Below, in pieces: positions 1 through 14,300 of a stretch of DNA of 64,000 nucleotides. The stretch spans positions 806,001 through 870,000 of the forward strand of contig JAQFVV010000208.1 of NCBI GenBank assembly GCA_028023455.1, written 5' to 3'. Source of the DNA: Epiperipatus broadwayi (lineage: Eukaryota; Onychophora; Udeonychophora; Euonychophora; Peripatidae). Numbering within the stretch: position 1 is the stretch's first letter; each line of letters starts with the position of its first letter. The translations under genes and the position numbers were made by a program. The notes beneath the pieces were generated by a model. That model was not told the origin of the DNA and ran no database searches. It saw only the letters and a list, made by a program, of their open reading frames with translations.

Positions 1-2262
1 ACTAGTTTAAGTATTTAGCTAATTTTATAGTAGAAAAGATGTGCTGCTGGTACTTTTTAACAAGTTAAGAGATAAGTTATTTCATAACAGGGAAATAACT
101 ACTGCAACTAATTGTATGGAATGAGACTTGGACATTTTATTGATGCATTATAAAGTCATGAAAATTGTTTCATTTAAGGAATCACAAGATCATAAAACCA
201 ACTAATATGTTCCTTAACTTTCTAGAACTAATTCTACAGCGACTACTATTATAAAATCATGCTTTGTTGTGCTGAATATGTAAAATGAATAAACAGTGCA
301 AGACTTCCTAAAAGGGTGTTTTATAATGAACATGGTTTTTATGAGAGAAATAATCTCTTTTAAGTTATAAGGATTATCTCAGAAGTTAAATGTTGATTAT
401 TTTCATTCAGAAAATAATGGCAAAGCATAAAATACATTGGAGAGTGATAATTAGACCTGATATTAAAATATTTTAGAAAGAAAAATTGTCTGCTGAAGAA
501 ATTAAGGCACCATCATAAAATATCAAATAAACAGGAAATGAAGATAACATCATAAAATGTCAAATGAACAGAAAAATGGACTTTCTATATGTGTATGTAT
601 TTGTAGTTGACCGATTGGTTTGTATAGACATTGCAAAACTCATTTTTAGAGCAGTTTTTTTTCTTTTTCGTTGGAGTTAGAAGGGCCATAACTGTTTGAG
701 TGTTTGCATAGTATGTGTATATCAGTAGTGATTAATTGACAAATGGATTTTGAACACTGATTACTCTTTACTAAAGTAAAATAATTCATAATTTTTTGAA
801 AAAAATTGAATAGCCTTAACAAACATTTGATATCCACAAAATTATAAATATTTTATATCAATCCCTTAAGAAAATAATTGAATGTCTTTATTGGTTGGCA
901 ATTATTAAGAAGTATGAATATTAAAAGTGTCAGAATTGGCTGTGATCCAGTGCAATCAATTTGATGCAAATTTTTACTTTATTTTACTATCTATTTTGAG
1001 TCCACTTGTACCTTTTTAAATTGATCCCGTAATCATTTTTGATTTCGCAATTATTGTTAAAAAAAGTAAATAACCTTAAATTTAATAACAGTTTTCATTA
1101 TTTTATTAGTAATAATTAATAGATTTTGAACATGCTGATGAGAAAATAGAATTAGATTAGATACCAATTATTATTTGTTATGAAATTGGGCAGTCTTGTA
1201 AATATATTTGAAATATATTTAATATTTTTGTGTCATTACGTGCTTGTGAAATGTGTGAATAAAGTTATCTGAAAAAAAAAAAGGAAAATGATTTCCACTA
1301 TGCTTTTGTAGTTGAATCAGTACTGTTCAATTTTTTCAAGTCACAACCATGTGTGCAGTATTTGTTAATATCATATTGCTACAATTTGATTTACAGGCAC
1401 CAATATTTTTACACTTGCACTTTTGACATTATTCACTTTAAATAAATATAATAAGGATTATTAAGCTAGAAATTATATTCCTAACCTGGGCACACTATTT
1501 AAATTGAATCTTTAATTAAATTGAAAATTTAAATTTGAACTAAAAACCATCATGTTAATTTATAGTATTTATCTAAAGTGAATTGTTTAAAATGTGACTA
1601 TAAGGAATTTGGCACTTACATATCAAATTGTAATAATCTCATAATATAACCAAAATTAGATTTCAGTCTAGGTTTTTTTAGGCTTTAAGTAAAAGTTTAG
1701 GTTTAAACTTATTAAATATTTATTGTTATTGTTGTTATTTCTGGTAATGTTTATTTTTCAGCAACACAAGAATTCAAAAATATCTGTATTATCACCATTC
1801 TACTTTATATAAAAATTAATCTTCACTCCCTTAAATAACTGCAGAAAGTAATAGTCTAAACAATTTTATTCTTTGTTCTTTTCAGAATTGGTTATTTTTG
1901 AATAACATATTTAAAGCTTTTCTCAGTAATGAAATTTAAGCAGTGAATGCTTATAACCATCATTAAATTGTGTTAATTATAGTTGAAGCTATAATTATTT
2001 ATTATTAAGCTCAATGCTTTTATAAAATTCCAACTATAGGCTTCTATTTGAACATGTATATTGAACATAGATTTATGCAAGTGTGATGTCCATTTCATTA
2101 ATATATGTGGATGTATATGCTGGATCACTAAGAAAATATATTGTTTGTACTTTCGATATTTGAAGAAAGATCAGCCATATTACATATACCCTCCTCTTCT
2201 GTCTTGCTTACAAATCTTAAGAATTTGATTTCAACAAAGCAAAATGTTTTTGTTTTTTTTAG
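1..2262. other. Upstream intron of PRRC2, no gene seen
   Basis: AT-rich sequence with frequent stops in all frames. The one item of note is an AATAAA at 1258-1263 followed nine bases later by an 11-base A run (1272-1282), which may be the tail of an old retroposed transcript. No exon, promoter or repeat could be supported elsewhere. Confidence 0.6.
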
Positions 2263-2377
2263 ACACCACAGAGTTCTCCAGGGAGCAGTGCAAGTGCAGG
2301 GGCAAGTGCTGGAACAAGTACAGGAACAGGAAAATCCTGGAGCAATGTTACTTCAGGCCACGTGGATGGTGGTCCAG
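2263..2377 (+). CDS. PRRC2: PRRC2 exon a (first in window)
   Basis: Starts after a T-rich tract ending TAG and ends before GTAATT. It encodes 38 codons: a Ser/Gly/Ala/Thr-rich low-complexity stretch (SSPGSSASAGASAG) followed by KSWSNVT. A KSW motif precedes the FP(R/T)L segment in vertebrate PRRC2, so the position fits. It ends in phase 1. Frame 0 at the start is inferred from the downstream join, since the upstream exon is outside the window. Confidence 0.85.
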
Positions 2378-5300
2378 GTAATTTTAATTGAAATATTTAC
2401 ATATAATAAACTTTTTTATATATATACAATTCATTTATAAGATTGGTATGTTTTTACTTTTGAGGAATCTGTTGGGTATTAATGGATTTTCAAAATTTAT
2501 TTAATTCACCAAAATGTATATAATTGTATTATCTTATAAAACACAAGTATTAAAAGACAAACGAATTATGAATTTAAAAAGTTTGAGTTTGGAAATAGGG
2601 GAAGTATAACATTTAAATAAGAATAGACTGAATTATAGTATTTTCAATTTTAAGATTTTGAAAAAAAGGCTAGAATTCTGTTTACATCGTAGAATTAATA
2701 TTTAATTAAAAAATAAAATTGAACACTTCATTTATTATAGAATTAAATGGATTTGAATTTTGGCAATAGTTATTTGACAGAAATAGTAAAATTAAGTAAT
2801 CACAGTTAAATGTAGAACTATGTAACCAATCTTACTGTTAAATTATTTTTAGTCTACAAATATCTTGATAAATTAATTCTTGAGCAACAGTACTAAAAAT
2901 TTCTGTAAGAATTTTATTCTCCAGTACCCAGACTATTAAAAGTATTCTGCTTGTAGATAAATAAATATATATATATATATTTAAACAAATGTTTTAAATC
3001 TATAAAAACAGTTACTGTTTACAAATTATACAATCTCAGTTCTGGAAATGAATATTACCTTCAAATTGATCATCTTTTTGATCATGGAGCTTCTGTTTTG
3101 CATTTATAATTTATTATGTTTGAATTATTTTTAGCTTTCATAATTATAATAATGAAAGTTATTATGAGATGCTTAACTGGGGAGTAAATTAGTACAAACT
3201 TGACTAGATGACTGTTAGAAACCCCCCATCCCGAGTTATTTTATTGTTGAAACAAGAAAAATTATTGATTTTTTTAGAATGATGTGCCTTCTTAATAGTA
3301 TACTTGTTTCAGCTGTAGTCTTTGGAGAACATTAAGATTTTCAGCCAAACTAAGAGTGACTTTGAATATATAGAAAACTCAAGTATTGTTTTAAATACTT
3401 GCTAAATTTATAGAACTTTAGATATAATTAGGCATTTTCATTATTAGAAAAAAGAAAAAATTCATCAGCAAAGATATATCTGGTACCTGTCATTAGTTAC
3501 AAAAAGAAAGGAAGCATTTTTTTTTTGAGCAGGCCCAATCCTGACTTGGCATTTTGATGTTGCCTTCCAACATCATTATTTTGAGTCTTAACTTATTTAT
3601 AAAGATGAGTGGGTTTCAAGTTATTATGTCTGATCATTTTTTTTGTTTTTACATGTTATAAGAAACTAATCTGCACAGTTATTTGTTTCCATAACAATCT
3701 TTTACAATAATGTGTCACATAAAAAAATCAAATATTTCAATAGTTTAGCATCTCTGTCTATATTAGCAATGTCCATACTAGGCCTGAACAGATTACATTA
3801 TAAAAACTGGAAATTGGAAATTTCATTGATTTTAATGTCTCTAATTAGATTTATTTTTTTTAACATGACAAAAATAGACATCTAAGTGTAAAATTGAGAA
3901 GATGAACTCAGAAATGAAAACTGCTTATGACAGAGAATATTTTAAACTTTAAGCCCTCAAATAAAAGCATCCCCCCCCCCCCCAAGATTTTGATCTATTT
4001 ACAGAATTAAATATAGATATGGAATGCAAATTTTTGATTATTAATATGTAAAATGAAATTTTATTTGATTTATTTTGAAAAGCATGGGATTAGTATTAAA
4101 GAAAATAGGTTTATTCCTTCAGATGAGTTGACATGGTAGTACATGCACATAAAGGCATGAACAGATAAAGATTTGCATATTTACGATGTAAATAAATTTG
4201 GATGAGGATAAAATTTTAAGGTAACTGGATTGGGTGAAATTTTAAGGATTGTTTTTAGGCAGAAACTCAAATTTATTTAATTCTATTATGTATAAAAAGT
4301 GGGCAATTAATGGTGAAAATAGTAAAACAAATTAGAATAAGGTTTGCAATAGGTAGTAAAGCATTTTGTAAGTGAAAGAGATGATTTCGTAATTGGAATT
4401 ATTGTCTTAGTGAGTCCATATAGCACTAAATACTAATATCATCAAATTAAGCGGAACCATTTTTAATGTCATACAATTTTTAGGAATCCTGCATTATTGT
4501 ATATTAGCTTTTGCAAAACTCCTAACTACAACTTTTTATAGATTATTTGCAATTCTACAAGAACTATTTATTTGCATGAAGCTTATTTTTTAACATTGCA
4601 TGTAATTTAAATGTGCTTAAAATTGCTTTCAGAATATCTATCTTGTGTTTTGCCAGGAAAAAATTATTAAACGGTTGATTTCTTTATTACTTTATAATTA
4701 ATTTTGTTATAATTATTGCTGTGCAAGTATAATTTTACAAAATTATATGTTTAGGTGAATGTTATTTCTAAATTTATTTGAAAATAAATAAATTACTTAA
4801 ATTATCAAATCTGTTTATGTTTGTTTTGAATAGTTAATTATTTTTTGTCATCCCATCATATATAAAATGAAAAAATTATTTTAAAATTTTGTATTTATAT
4901 ATTTTTTTGAAATTGGAAATAAAATTATTGTAAATCTGAAATAATATGTATATGTCTTTCTGTTTTTTAACAGGAGGGAACTACTCGGGCCAGCAGTTGC
5001 CGTATTTTCATCAGGAGTTCCCCAGATTAGCTGGTGGAGATGCACCAATAGGAGAGAACCAAAAGTCCAACACCGATTCTCAATATGGACCCGGTCCAAG
5101 CTTGAGACCTCAAAGTTAGTTTTTTTTATATAGTATAGTTTGTGAGTTTGAATTCTTATATATGTAGATCTGGAAAAAAATAACAAGAATATTATATTAG
5201 TATTGTAGTGTTTTGACATCTCTGCACAAAAATGGATATACATACCAACGTAAATTGACATCGGTTTTCTAAGAAGTCTATGAAGAAGAAGAGTCATGCT

Positions 5301-8300
5301 TGTTTGGCTTTAAAAGGGATTAAATTATTAGTGCTTGCTTGCTTGGCTGGATGAATCATCACAGTCCAAAATTCAAGAACTCATTTAAAGATATTGATTG
5401 CATTCATTAAATATAGAATAACAAAATGCTAGAACCATCTGTCATTAGAAATAAATGCATACTAAAATGGTTTTGCTGGACATTATGAACTATTATGGCT
5501 TAAAAACAAAATCATTGCAGAGATTAACAAATATTTAAATACACTAATATATATAAAAAGTTGCAAGTACAGCATTCATAGTTAGTATATCATTTCAGTG
5601 CTATTAATGTTAATGCTTGCATGGTATTACAAACATAAGAACTAAACTGCAGGTTAGAAAGATCTTGTGGTCAGATTATGCATCATTTACATATTTTGTA
5701 TCTACCGAAAGGCATGAGGGGCATTTGACAAAAAGTATTTATTCAGGCAATCTTTCCAATCCTAAATCATAATGGTGAAATTGTCATGGTTTGCAGTTAT
5801 ATTATTTTTCTTTCATTCCGTTATTATTCTATTTGGATGATGCATTACAAATGTAGACTATTTGAACCTTTGGAAGTATAGATTTATCCCAAAGGGCATT
5901 CAGTGCTTTCATTTTTGTCTTTCTAAATTATTTATTAGAAAAATATAAGAATGATATTGTATATTAACTATGACTAACCTATAATCTGATCAAAGCATTA
6001 TTGAATGAACTTCTCTCCATTCTTGAACATTAAAACAGGTAAAACTTTCCATACAGTATTGCCACTCAGTGCAAGCCAGAATACTTAATGGATCCCCATC
6101 TAGTGCCTACTTATCCTGGCATCCATTGATTACTCTGGCTTGCACTGAGTGGCAGTATTGTATGGGAGAATTTTGCCTCTTTCAATAACAATTATAAGCA
6201 AGCATAAGAAATGGTGATCATGTGATGTTTATTGGCATTCTTGAATATGAGAGATTAATATTTTTCAATATCTTGAGACATGTTTTTATGAGGATTAAGA
6301 AAGCTAATATACCAGAAAAAAAAAAACAATAAAGCTAATAATGTATAATAATTATATATATAAATAAAGAATTTAAACATTTTGAAATTTATTCACCAAT
6401 TGTATATTTTAGTTTTAAAATCAGAACATTTTATTTTAAAATTAATTTACCAATCATTATTAATAAATTGGTATTTTTTATGAGTATGAGATCTTTATTT
6501 TTTTTCTTAACAAAATAAAGATTTTTGTTATAGTTTGTTTTGAACTTTTAGTTTTAATAATAACATTGATAAAGAAGAAAACCCAAATAACACCTGATTT
6601 TGATCAATTTATATCGATGTGCAGATAAATATATATACACACTGAAAGCAAAAACATATATTATTTATATTATTTGATCTGTTTCTTTTATAATAATTTA
6701 AAAATGTAGCTTATATCATAGTCATAATTTCAATGTTTTTTTATAGTTAAAAGTAGTTTTGCATGAAGATAAATGATTTCATTTAAAATTTAAAAATATA
6801 ATAATTAAAGATATATATATAGCTAAATTCATTTATTAGTTTATGTTGATTTTTCTTCTAAAATATACAGAAAATTATCTATTAGTTGATATAAAATATG
6901 TGTATGTAGTATATAAATGAGGAGAATGAAAAATGTGGATATAATAAAAACTGATTTATTGCCGTAAACTGTGTATTTTTTATGGCATATTTTTCATTTT
7001 TCCTATATATTTTATGATAATATTTGTATAAAGTATAACTAAAACTAAATAAGACAAAAACTTACTTTTATCACAATGTTGTGCACTTTTTATGGCATCC
7101 AAATTTTTCATTTTTCTCAAATATAGATTTTTTTTTTTTTTTATTAAAATTGCTTATTGATTTATTATTATACTTTTTTTTATGAATTATTTGGGTTATG
7201 TTATGTATTGTAATATTTACCATTAGGGTGTGCTTCTGCCAGTATGTATTTTAGTATGTACTTTTTTCTTTTATATAGATAAATTTTTGGAATTTAGATT
7301 TTGATGAATTATTGCCACAATTATTTTTTTATGGATTACACAGTTTACTTGTATTGTGCTTGTTAAATCCTTTTTTCAATTACAAATTGATATATTTTAA
7401 TATTCTTAAGAAAGTGCATTTGCCCCATCACTAATTAATATTTTACAGAGTGCTTGTATTGATCATGCTTATGGAATATATTTTGTTTTTGATTATTATA
7501 TATTTAGTCAAAATATTTTTTTTTTTTTTTACAAAAAATATTAATTTTTTTTGCACCCTTATTTTTTGATGACAAAAATAGAAACCAGTTAATTTTTTTA
7601 TTTCTAAAATAGTTGAGTTCCATTAACAAATTTTTTTTATTCTAGAAAATGGATTATTTAGAATTTATTTTAATACATATTCCATCAATATATAATTTTA
7701 AATTAAAAAGATAATCATTTTATAACCAATTATAAACTTAGCAAAATTTAGGATATATAATTGCATATTTATTAATTAGTATAAAAATAGAGTATTCTTC
7801 AGTTATATATATGTTGATAATTTTATATCGACTAAAAATGAGATATTTTTAATTAAACAAACATTTAATATATAATCTATTCAATTGTTTATTCTTTTAT
7901 TTTACTGAATTGTTATCAATATCACATTAGATGACTAATTTAAAATGAAAGAATTATTGGAAGGCAGATTAAAAAAGTTAAAGCAAAAAAAAAAAAACGT
8001 TTCCAGAAATGGGAAGTTAAGAGTGGCAGTTAAAAAACAACTTATCTAAAAATAAATGAAATAAGTCTGCAGAAGCATAACTAATTTTTATATAACTCAT
8101 CTGCCCCCCCCCAAGCATTTGGTGGCATATTTGATGAGTAGACCAGTGTCATTATTTTTATTAAATTTATATTTGAAATGTAAAAAATTATCAAATCTTA
8201 TTCTCTCTTCTGAAATTGTTTTTTTTTTTTTATTTTAAAAGAGTTTATATACAAATATGTTTTTTTTTTTAATTATAGTTGAAAATAGATTATATCAGAT

Positions 8301-11300
8301 CCATTCTAATGATTTACATTTCATTAATAGTTCATTTAAAAGTTGTTTCAGTATCAGCATTTATAATAAAGAGTTGAATTGAAATTATTTTATTAAAAAA
8401 AAAAAGCAAATAAAAATTTGATAAGTAAAAAAAATGAGTAAGGATTATAGTTGATTTGGTATACTTGTGATGTGCATCATTATCTTTAAATGTAAAGATA
8501 AAGAAAGATGAAGAAAAAGATGCAACTATTTAATAGGAGAAAAATGCAAAAAGTGATGATGAAATTTCCTTACAAAATGCAAAAGTTACCATCATCTTTG
8601 AAATCATGATTGGCTTTGTAACCCAAATTTGACTAAATCTAAATACCACTACATTAAGTTTTTTTTTTTTTTTCTAAAAATAAATTTTAAATGTTTCTAC
8701 AAGAATTTTATAACTTACAAAACTTTTTATCATTATTACTGCTGAATTATGTTGTACATTTTTACACTTATATTGTGTTACTGATACCTCCAACACCCCT
8801 CCAATACCTAGTATACAACATGAGGCCCAACCCTAATTCAAGTCCCATGATACTAGCGCTAATCATTAAGGAATAATATTCAATAAAATGACAAACCATC
8901 AATCACAACCTAAGTCTTAAAGCCCAATCTAAATAAATATTAAACCAAAATTTAAACCAAGTCGGTCAAATAGATACAACTAACCATTGCAACAATTAAA
9001 ATTAAATGTATTATGATTACCAACACAAAAGAACAACATACAATAGTTCGGATGAGTGAACACAATCAAGAAAATAAATAATATATCTAATATTAAAGTA
9101 GAGAAAAATCATATGTTTTTTTTTTTTTTTAACAAGTTGGTTATATTAATATGTAGCAAAGATGATGTCAACAATAAAGTAAAAAGAATGAGCATGAACT
9201 GGCTTAATATAATAAATACAATGAGCTTTTTTGTTGAAGAGGGGGAAAAAAATTCTTTTATTTGTGTGGAAAATCTGCCATTACCTAGGCAAAGGAGCGG
9301 GAAGAAAAATTTGAAGACTAGTATCGACCAATTCGGAGTTGTAATATTTTAAATAAATCTTTTACAAAGATTCTAGACAGTGAGGAAAAATATTCAGCTC
9401 GTCAAACATCTAAACAAAGAATTCAAAAATTAATAAATTGCAAACAAAATAAAGTGTTCAAATCTCTAAAACCACCATTGATTCCTTGCTATAGATTTCC
9501 AGATCTAAATATAAAAACATGCAATAGAAGAAATATTGATGTTATCTCCAATCAACTTAAACTACGAAAACAAATGTAAGTATTGACAAAAGTAAGTATG
9601 CAGTGCTAAGTGCAAGGAGAATATCATGGAAGGAAACTCATTGTTGATTGTGGAGCCATTGTCTAGATCAGTATGGGATTGTTCTAGCTCTCCATGCCTG
9701 GAATGATGCACATCGATCCATTATGAATTCTTTTTTTTTTACTCTTCAGTTCAAAACTCCAGTTCGAAGGCTAATAAAGTTAACTCATCCATCGGACATT
9801 CGAGTTCCAGCTATGCCTAAAGGAACCACCACGGATTATGCGAACAAGCCATTAGAACAATGTCTATATGAACTATAAAGCCATGTTATAAAGTTGACGT
9901 CACCTACATTTATTTGTTTGTATGCTATATATCATAATTTTATTTTCTTTATTTTAATATAGGGCCAAATAGTTTTAATTTAAGATTTGTGAAATAAAAA
10001 TGAAATTTCTTCATTTATAATATTACGTTGGATAAACAAAATCTATGAGGTATGCTCTTGATTACGAAATAGTCCGATCACTATAAATGGGACAAGATAA
10101 GATGTTACCTAATACATATATAAATTAAACATTGACATTTGCTTAACATATTCACTTTTTTTATTTGTTTATTCCAAAGTTTGTGTTAATTTTTTTTTAT
10201 ATTTTCTTTGCATATCTTTTTAATTATTTATGTCATGAACTTATAACTCCTTCATCGCACACATATCGTACATAACAGGGAGTCTTTTAAACCATCATGG
10301 CTTCAAATAAAGCTAAAAAAAGTAAATGAATATTGTACTACGTATAGCAATGTTGTATAGAATATGAAAATCATTTTTGTTAATCGGGACATTTAGTGGC
10401 TATTCTTTATGGGATCAGGATGTGGGACATTGGTATAAACCAAACATAAATAAAGAATGATCACAGATGTCTAAATAAGTTTTTCCTAATTTTGTTTTAA
10501 ATTTTCTTGTTCAAACACTAATCAATGTAAATAAGATTATTAAATTTAAATTTTAAAACATGATTCTTGGTTTATTTTTCTGTGGCTAAATTTTGCTTAG
10601 TAGTCATATCTTTAAACACATATTACGATCATAACTTGTATGTATACAATATACCATATCCACTCTCATTAACAGACTAATACTTATTTTACATATATTC
10701 AGACTCCGATAATACAAATATACCCTGAATCAGAGGATCAACCAACATCTCCCTCGGTTCGAAATCCAGAATAACGGAAGCAAAGTGCAATATGGAAGAG
10801 ATAGATTAAGGGTAGAATCAGTAGTTACTTAGATCTTACTCTCTTTTCCTAGGTACAAGTTTAATGTGTGAGAGGTATGCAAGAACGTGGATAACAGAGA
10901 TATACTCTTTTATTCGTCACGAGGAACTCACCCACTTTTATGCATATCACGAAAAGACCATCCCATTTCAATAGAAATATCTTGTTTTACAGCTGTGGTT
11001 TAGTAATATTTACTTTTGAATTGAGGTTAATAAGTGTTTTATGATGAAGTGAATTATATTTATGTAAGGATTGATTCTAAAAACGTGAATTTGTAAATTG
11101 GATCATGAAGCAGTTATTAAATTTTGTTAGTTTTTTTTTTTAATAGAATATATTTAAGTGATGAGATCTAATGAAAAAATTTCAAGGCTCATTTTTTATA
11201 TAATATAATAAGTTTATTTATTACTGAATACTAGTTCTCAATTAGGTGCAACATCTACCACAGAAATGAATATATCCAATAGTCATTTTAACTTTAAATG

Positions 11301-14300
11301 ATTTAGGAATTGAAATCCAAATTATCAGAAAGAATCTGATGATAATCTTTTTATATCATAAAAAAAACTAATTTGTAATAAACTTCTTTTTAAATAAATA
11401 ATTTCTGAAGAGAGAATTAGATTAGTGTATATGTTTAATATAGTTTCAATGTAACTTTTTTTCTTAGCACTTCAAATTTTTACTTTAGTAAAAAAGAAAA
11501 AATGGCGTTTTTATAGTTATTATTATTTAATTTTTTTTTTTTAAAAGACGAGGGCAGTTGGCGGAGTGGTGGGGGAAGAGCAGTTGTTCAGCAGCCATCA
11601 CAACCAGATACATCAAACCAGATAGTAAATGCCAACACTGTAAATGGCCAGCAACCTACCACTCTCCAGGACCACCGACCATCACCAAACAGTACGGGTC
11701 CTACAACACCATTGTCAGGGCCTTCTATTGCTACAGGTCCTGGACCAGGACCTGGACCTGGCCTGGGACTCGGGCCTGGTGGGCATATGGGACCTGGTAT
11801 GCCACCGCCCCCATTTAGGAGTTTGATGCCTCCTTATGTAAGTAATACAATTGTAGTTATTTATTTTAATCCTTAGGAAAAATGAAAAGTTGTTTTACTT
11901 ATTTTTTCCCTTTTTTTAGATGTATGGACAAAATTTTCATGGTGGTTACACACCTAACTTTGCAAGAGTGCAAGGTCCGCCTAGGCCACCGTTTCCTTTT
12001 GCTGAAAGCAGGTAATTTCGTTCTAATATAATAATATATCTTTTTAAAAAATAAAAATTAGTTTTGTCTTGATAGCTTTGGTACAAATTATTTTCATTAA
12101 TATATTGTTGGAGGGTGGGGGAATGCATATAATATGTATATATTTACATATATGTTATGGTGAAGATATTTATAGTTAAAAGAGAAATTAAAAGAAATTT
12201 TAAAGAACAATGGTTAAATCATCAACAGAGAGAGTTTTTCATATTCCAAATAGAATAGATCAGATTGTCACATTTTAAAAATAGTTTGCTAATATGAAAA
12301 AATTTGCAAAAAAAAAAAAAGTGGCAGACTAGTTTTTTAATGAAATATTTATATTTTTTATTGTAATGTGGCTCTGAAAACTATTGTGATGATTTTAGTA
12401 AAATAGTGATAATCTATACATTTTATAGTTTTTTTGTTTTTTTCATTTATTATGTTTGCTAATAGAATTTTGACTAATCGTAATCTAAAGTAAGTGGGAA
12501 ACAAATTATAAATTTTCTCATTTTTTAACTAAATGAAAATTATTGTGGAAAGACAATTAGGATTTCCCATAATCAAGGAATGTGATGTGTTTGTTTATTT
12601 TTATTTAACTATATCAGGGTCCTAGGCACTATATTGAATTTTTAAAAAAAAATTGACTAGAAACAATTTTCACAATAACTTCAGTTTTAATAATATTAAA
12701 GCAAAGTGCTACATATTGGCAAAAAATAGAAAAACTAAGGAAAACAATAAGGCTAAGATAAATAGCGATTATCATGAAAAAAGTAAGGAAAAAAAAAATT
12801 CAACATCCGAAATAATTATTACTTTATTGTTTGTTCATAATTTCTAATTTTTTATTAAGTAAGTTTAAAATTACATCTTCATTGATAATTTTTTTGTATT
12901 CCTCACAAAATTCTCATTCAAACCATATATAATACTTCTTCTCTGAGATAATCCATAGCTTCAGAATCTACAAAAATAATCGCATAAGAATTCTTCGTTT
13001 TCATCTTGTACCCCAACAGTTAAAAAAATCTCAAGGCGTTTATAAGAAATAGATTCATCCTAATGAAAGATACAAAATAAATCATTCCCAGAAGGTGGAT
13101 ATGCATTTATCATCATAACAATTAGCTTCTTGTCTATCCAAAACTAGAAATTGAAAGCTACTATCTGTATCAATGATAAAATGAGTTTTATCTCTTCATT
13201 GTGTACACCCGTAATGTTTATATTTTTTGTGCACACCAGTGATGCTATTTTGATATATTTATTGTCCCACAGAGATATAATTCATTTGCTATCTATATAG
13301 GCTTGAAAATAATGTGATGCAAGATGTGGCAAAACTGCTGACTCCACAGCATGAATACCAAGACATAGGCAAGAATCAAGATTTGATTGTTTGCTTGCAT
13401 AAAAATCCATGTGGTATACATAACCATTGTGGCTATCACCACACACACCATTTGAAAACGCTCTTTATTGGTTTTAAGAGTTAATATTTTCACATGGTAT
13501 TATGCCCAGTAAATTTTGTGATTGTTTTATCAACTGTTGCCTTTCTGTACATCTGATAATTAGTCTTAAAATTTACATTGCACTGCTCTATAAAACCTTA
13601 ATTTTATATATAAAAATCATTACTTGTTATACAAACACAGACATGCAAGTGAAAACACAACACACTAATACAAATATAAACATACTAATAAATTATTAAA
13701 CCTTTTGAGAATCATTATGTCTATAAAATAAGGTTGCCTTAAACTTGGATTAGAGCCCTAAAATTACATTGTACATAAACCGCTATATTTGAATATAAGT
13801 ATAATTTATATACTACACACACTAATACAAATGCAAACACATTAATAAACTATAATTTATGAAATAATAAAAAAAATTAAAATACTACTATGCAAACAAT
13901 AGAAAAATTAAAATGCTATGCAAATAACAAAAAAAATTAAAATTGAATATTTACGATATTAAGTTTTTATCGGGATGAAGGCCTTGAATCATTGAGACAT
14001 CTTTAATCCTTTTTATTACAGAGTCTTGCTGATATAAAAATTGTGCCTTTGTCTTTGTGTAATCTAGTTAACTGAGCAGAAAAGAAAACAAATTAAATGA
14101 ACCTATTAACAAAAAAAAAATCCAAATTTTGTCCAATTTTAACATTCGATACGCCATTTTCAAAAAGAACTCTAATAGCAGAGAATGCTGGGATTTTTGT
14201 AAACGTCATGCTTATAGTTTTCATGCAATTTTAAAAAGAAAGCAAAATTTCAATGAATCAACTACTGCTAGCGGCTATCACGTTACCGCCATTGAAGCCA

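Larger units (their letters stand above)
5115..11547. other. PRRC2 intron b-c
   Basis: 6433 bp. It holds the hairpin short element at 6028-6235 and the unidentified segment at about 8760-10980, both described separately. The remainder (5115-6017, 6246-8760, 10980-11547) is AT-rich with many T and A homopolymers of 10-18 bases and a C9 run near 8103; no coding signal seen. Confidence 0.7.

Noticed and set aside
2141-2440. A 99-codon plus-strand open frame overlapping exon a.
   Set aside because: It reads exon a in the wrong frame and runs into both introns without splice support; the exon frame is fixed by the downstream joins.
3971-3983. C13, G14 and similar homopolymers (also 34551-34564, 51099-51111, 59255, 63752) considered as functional sites.
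   Set aside because: They occur without shared context in introns and element filler; simple slippage tracts are the plain explanation.
4881-5297. A 138-codon minus-strand open frame over exon b.
   Set aside because: Shadow of the conserved plus-strand exon; no domain.
9750-9830. Acceptor-like CAG after a T tract followed by an open stretch, considered as an alternative PRRC2 exon.
   Set aside because: Joined to exon b it gives a short unrelated tail and a stop; exon c continues the conserved SLRPQ-x-x-x-WR block exactly.
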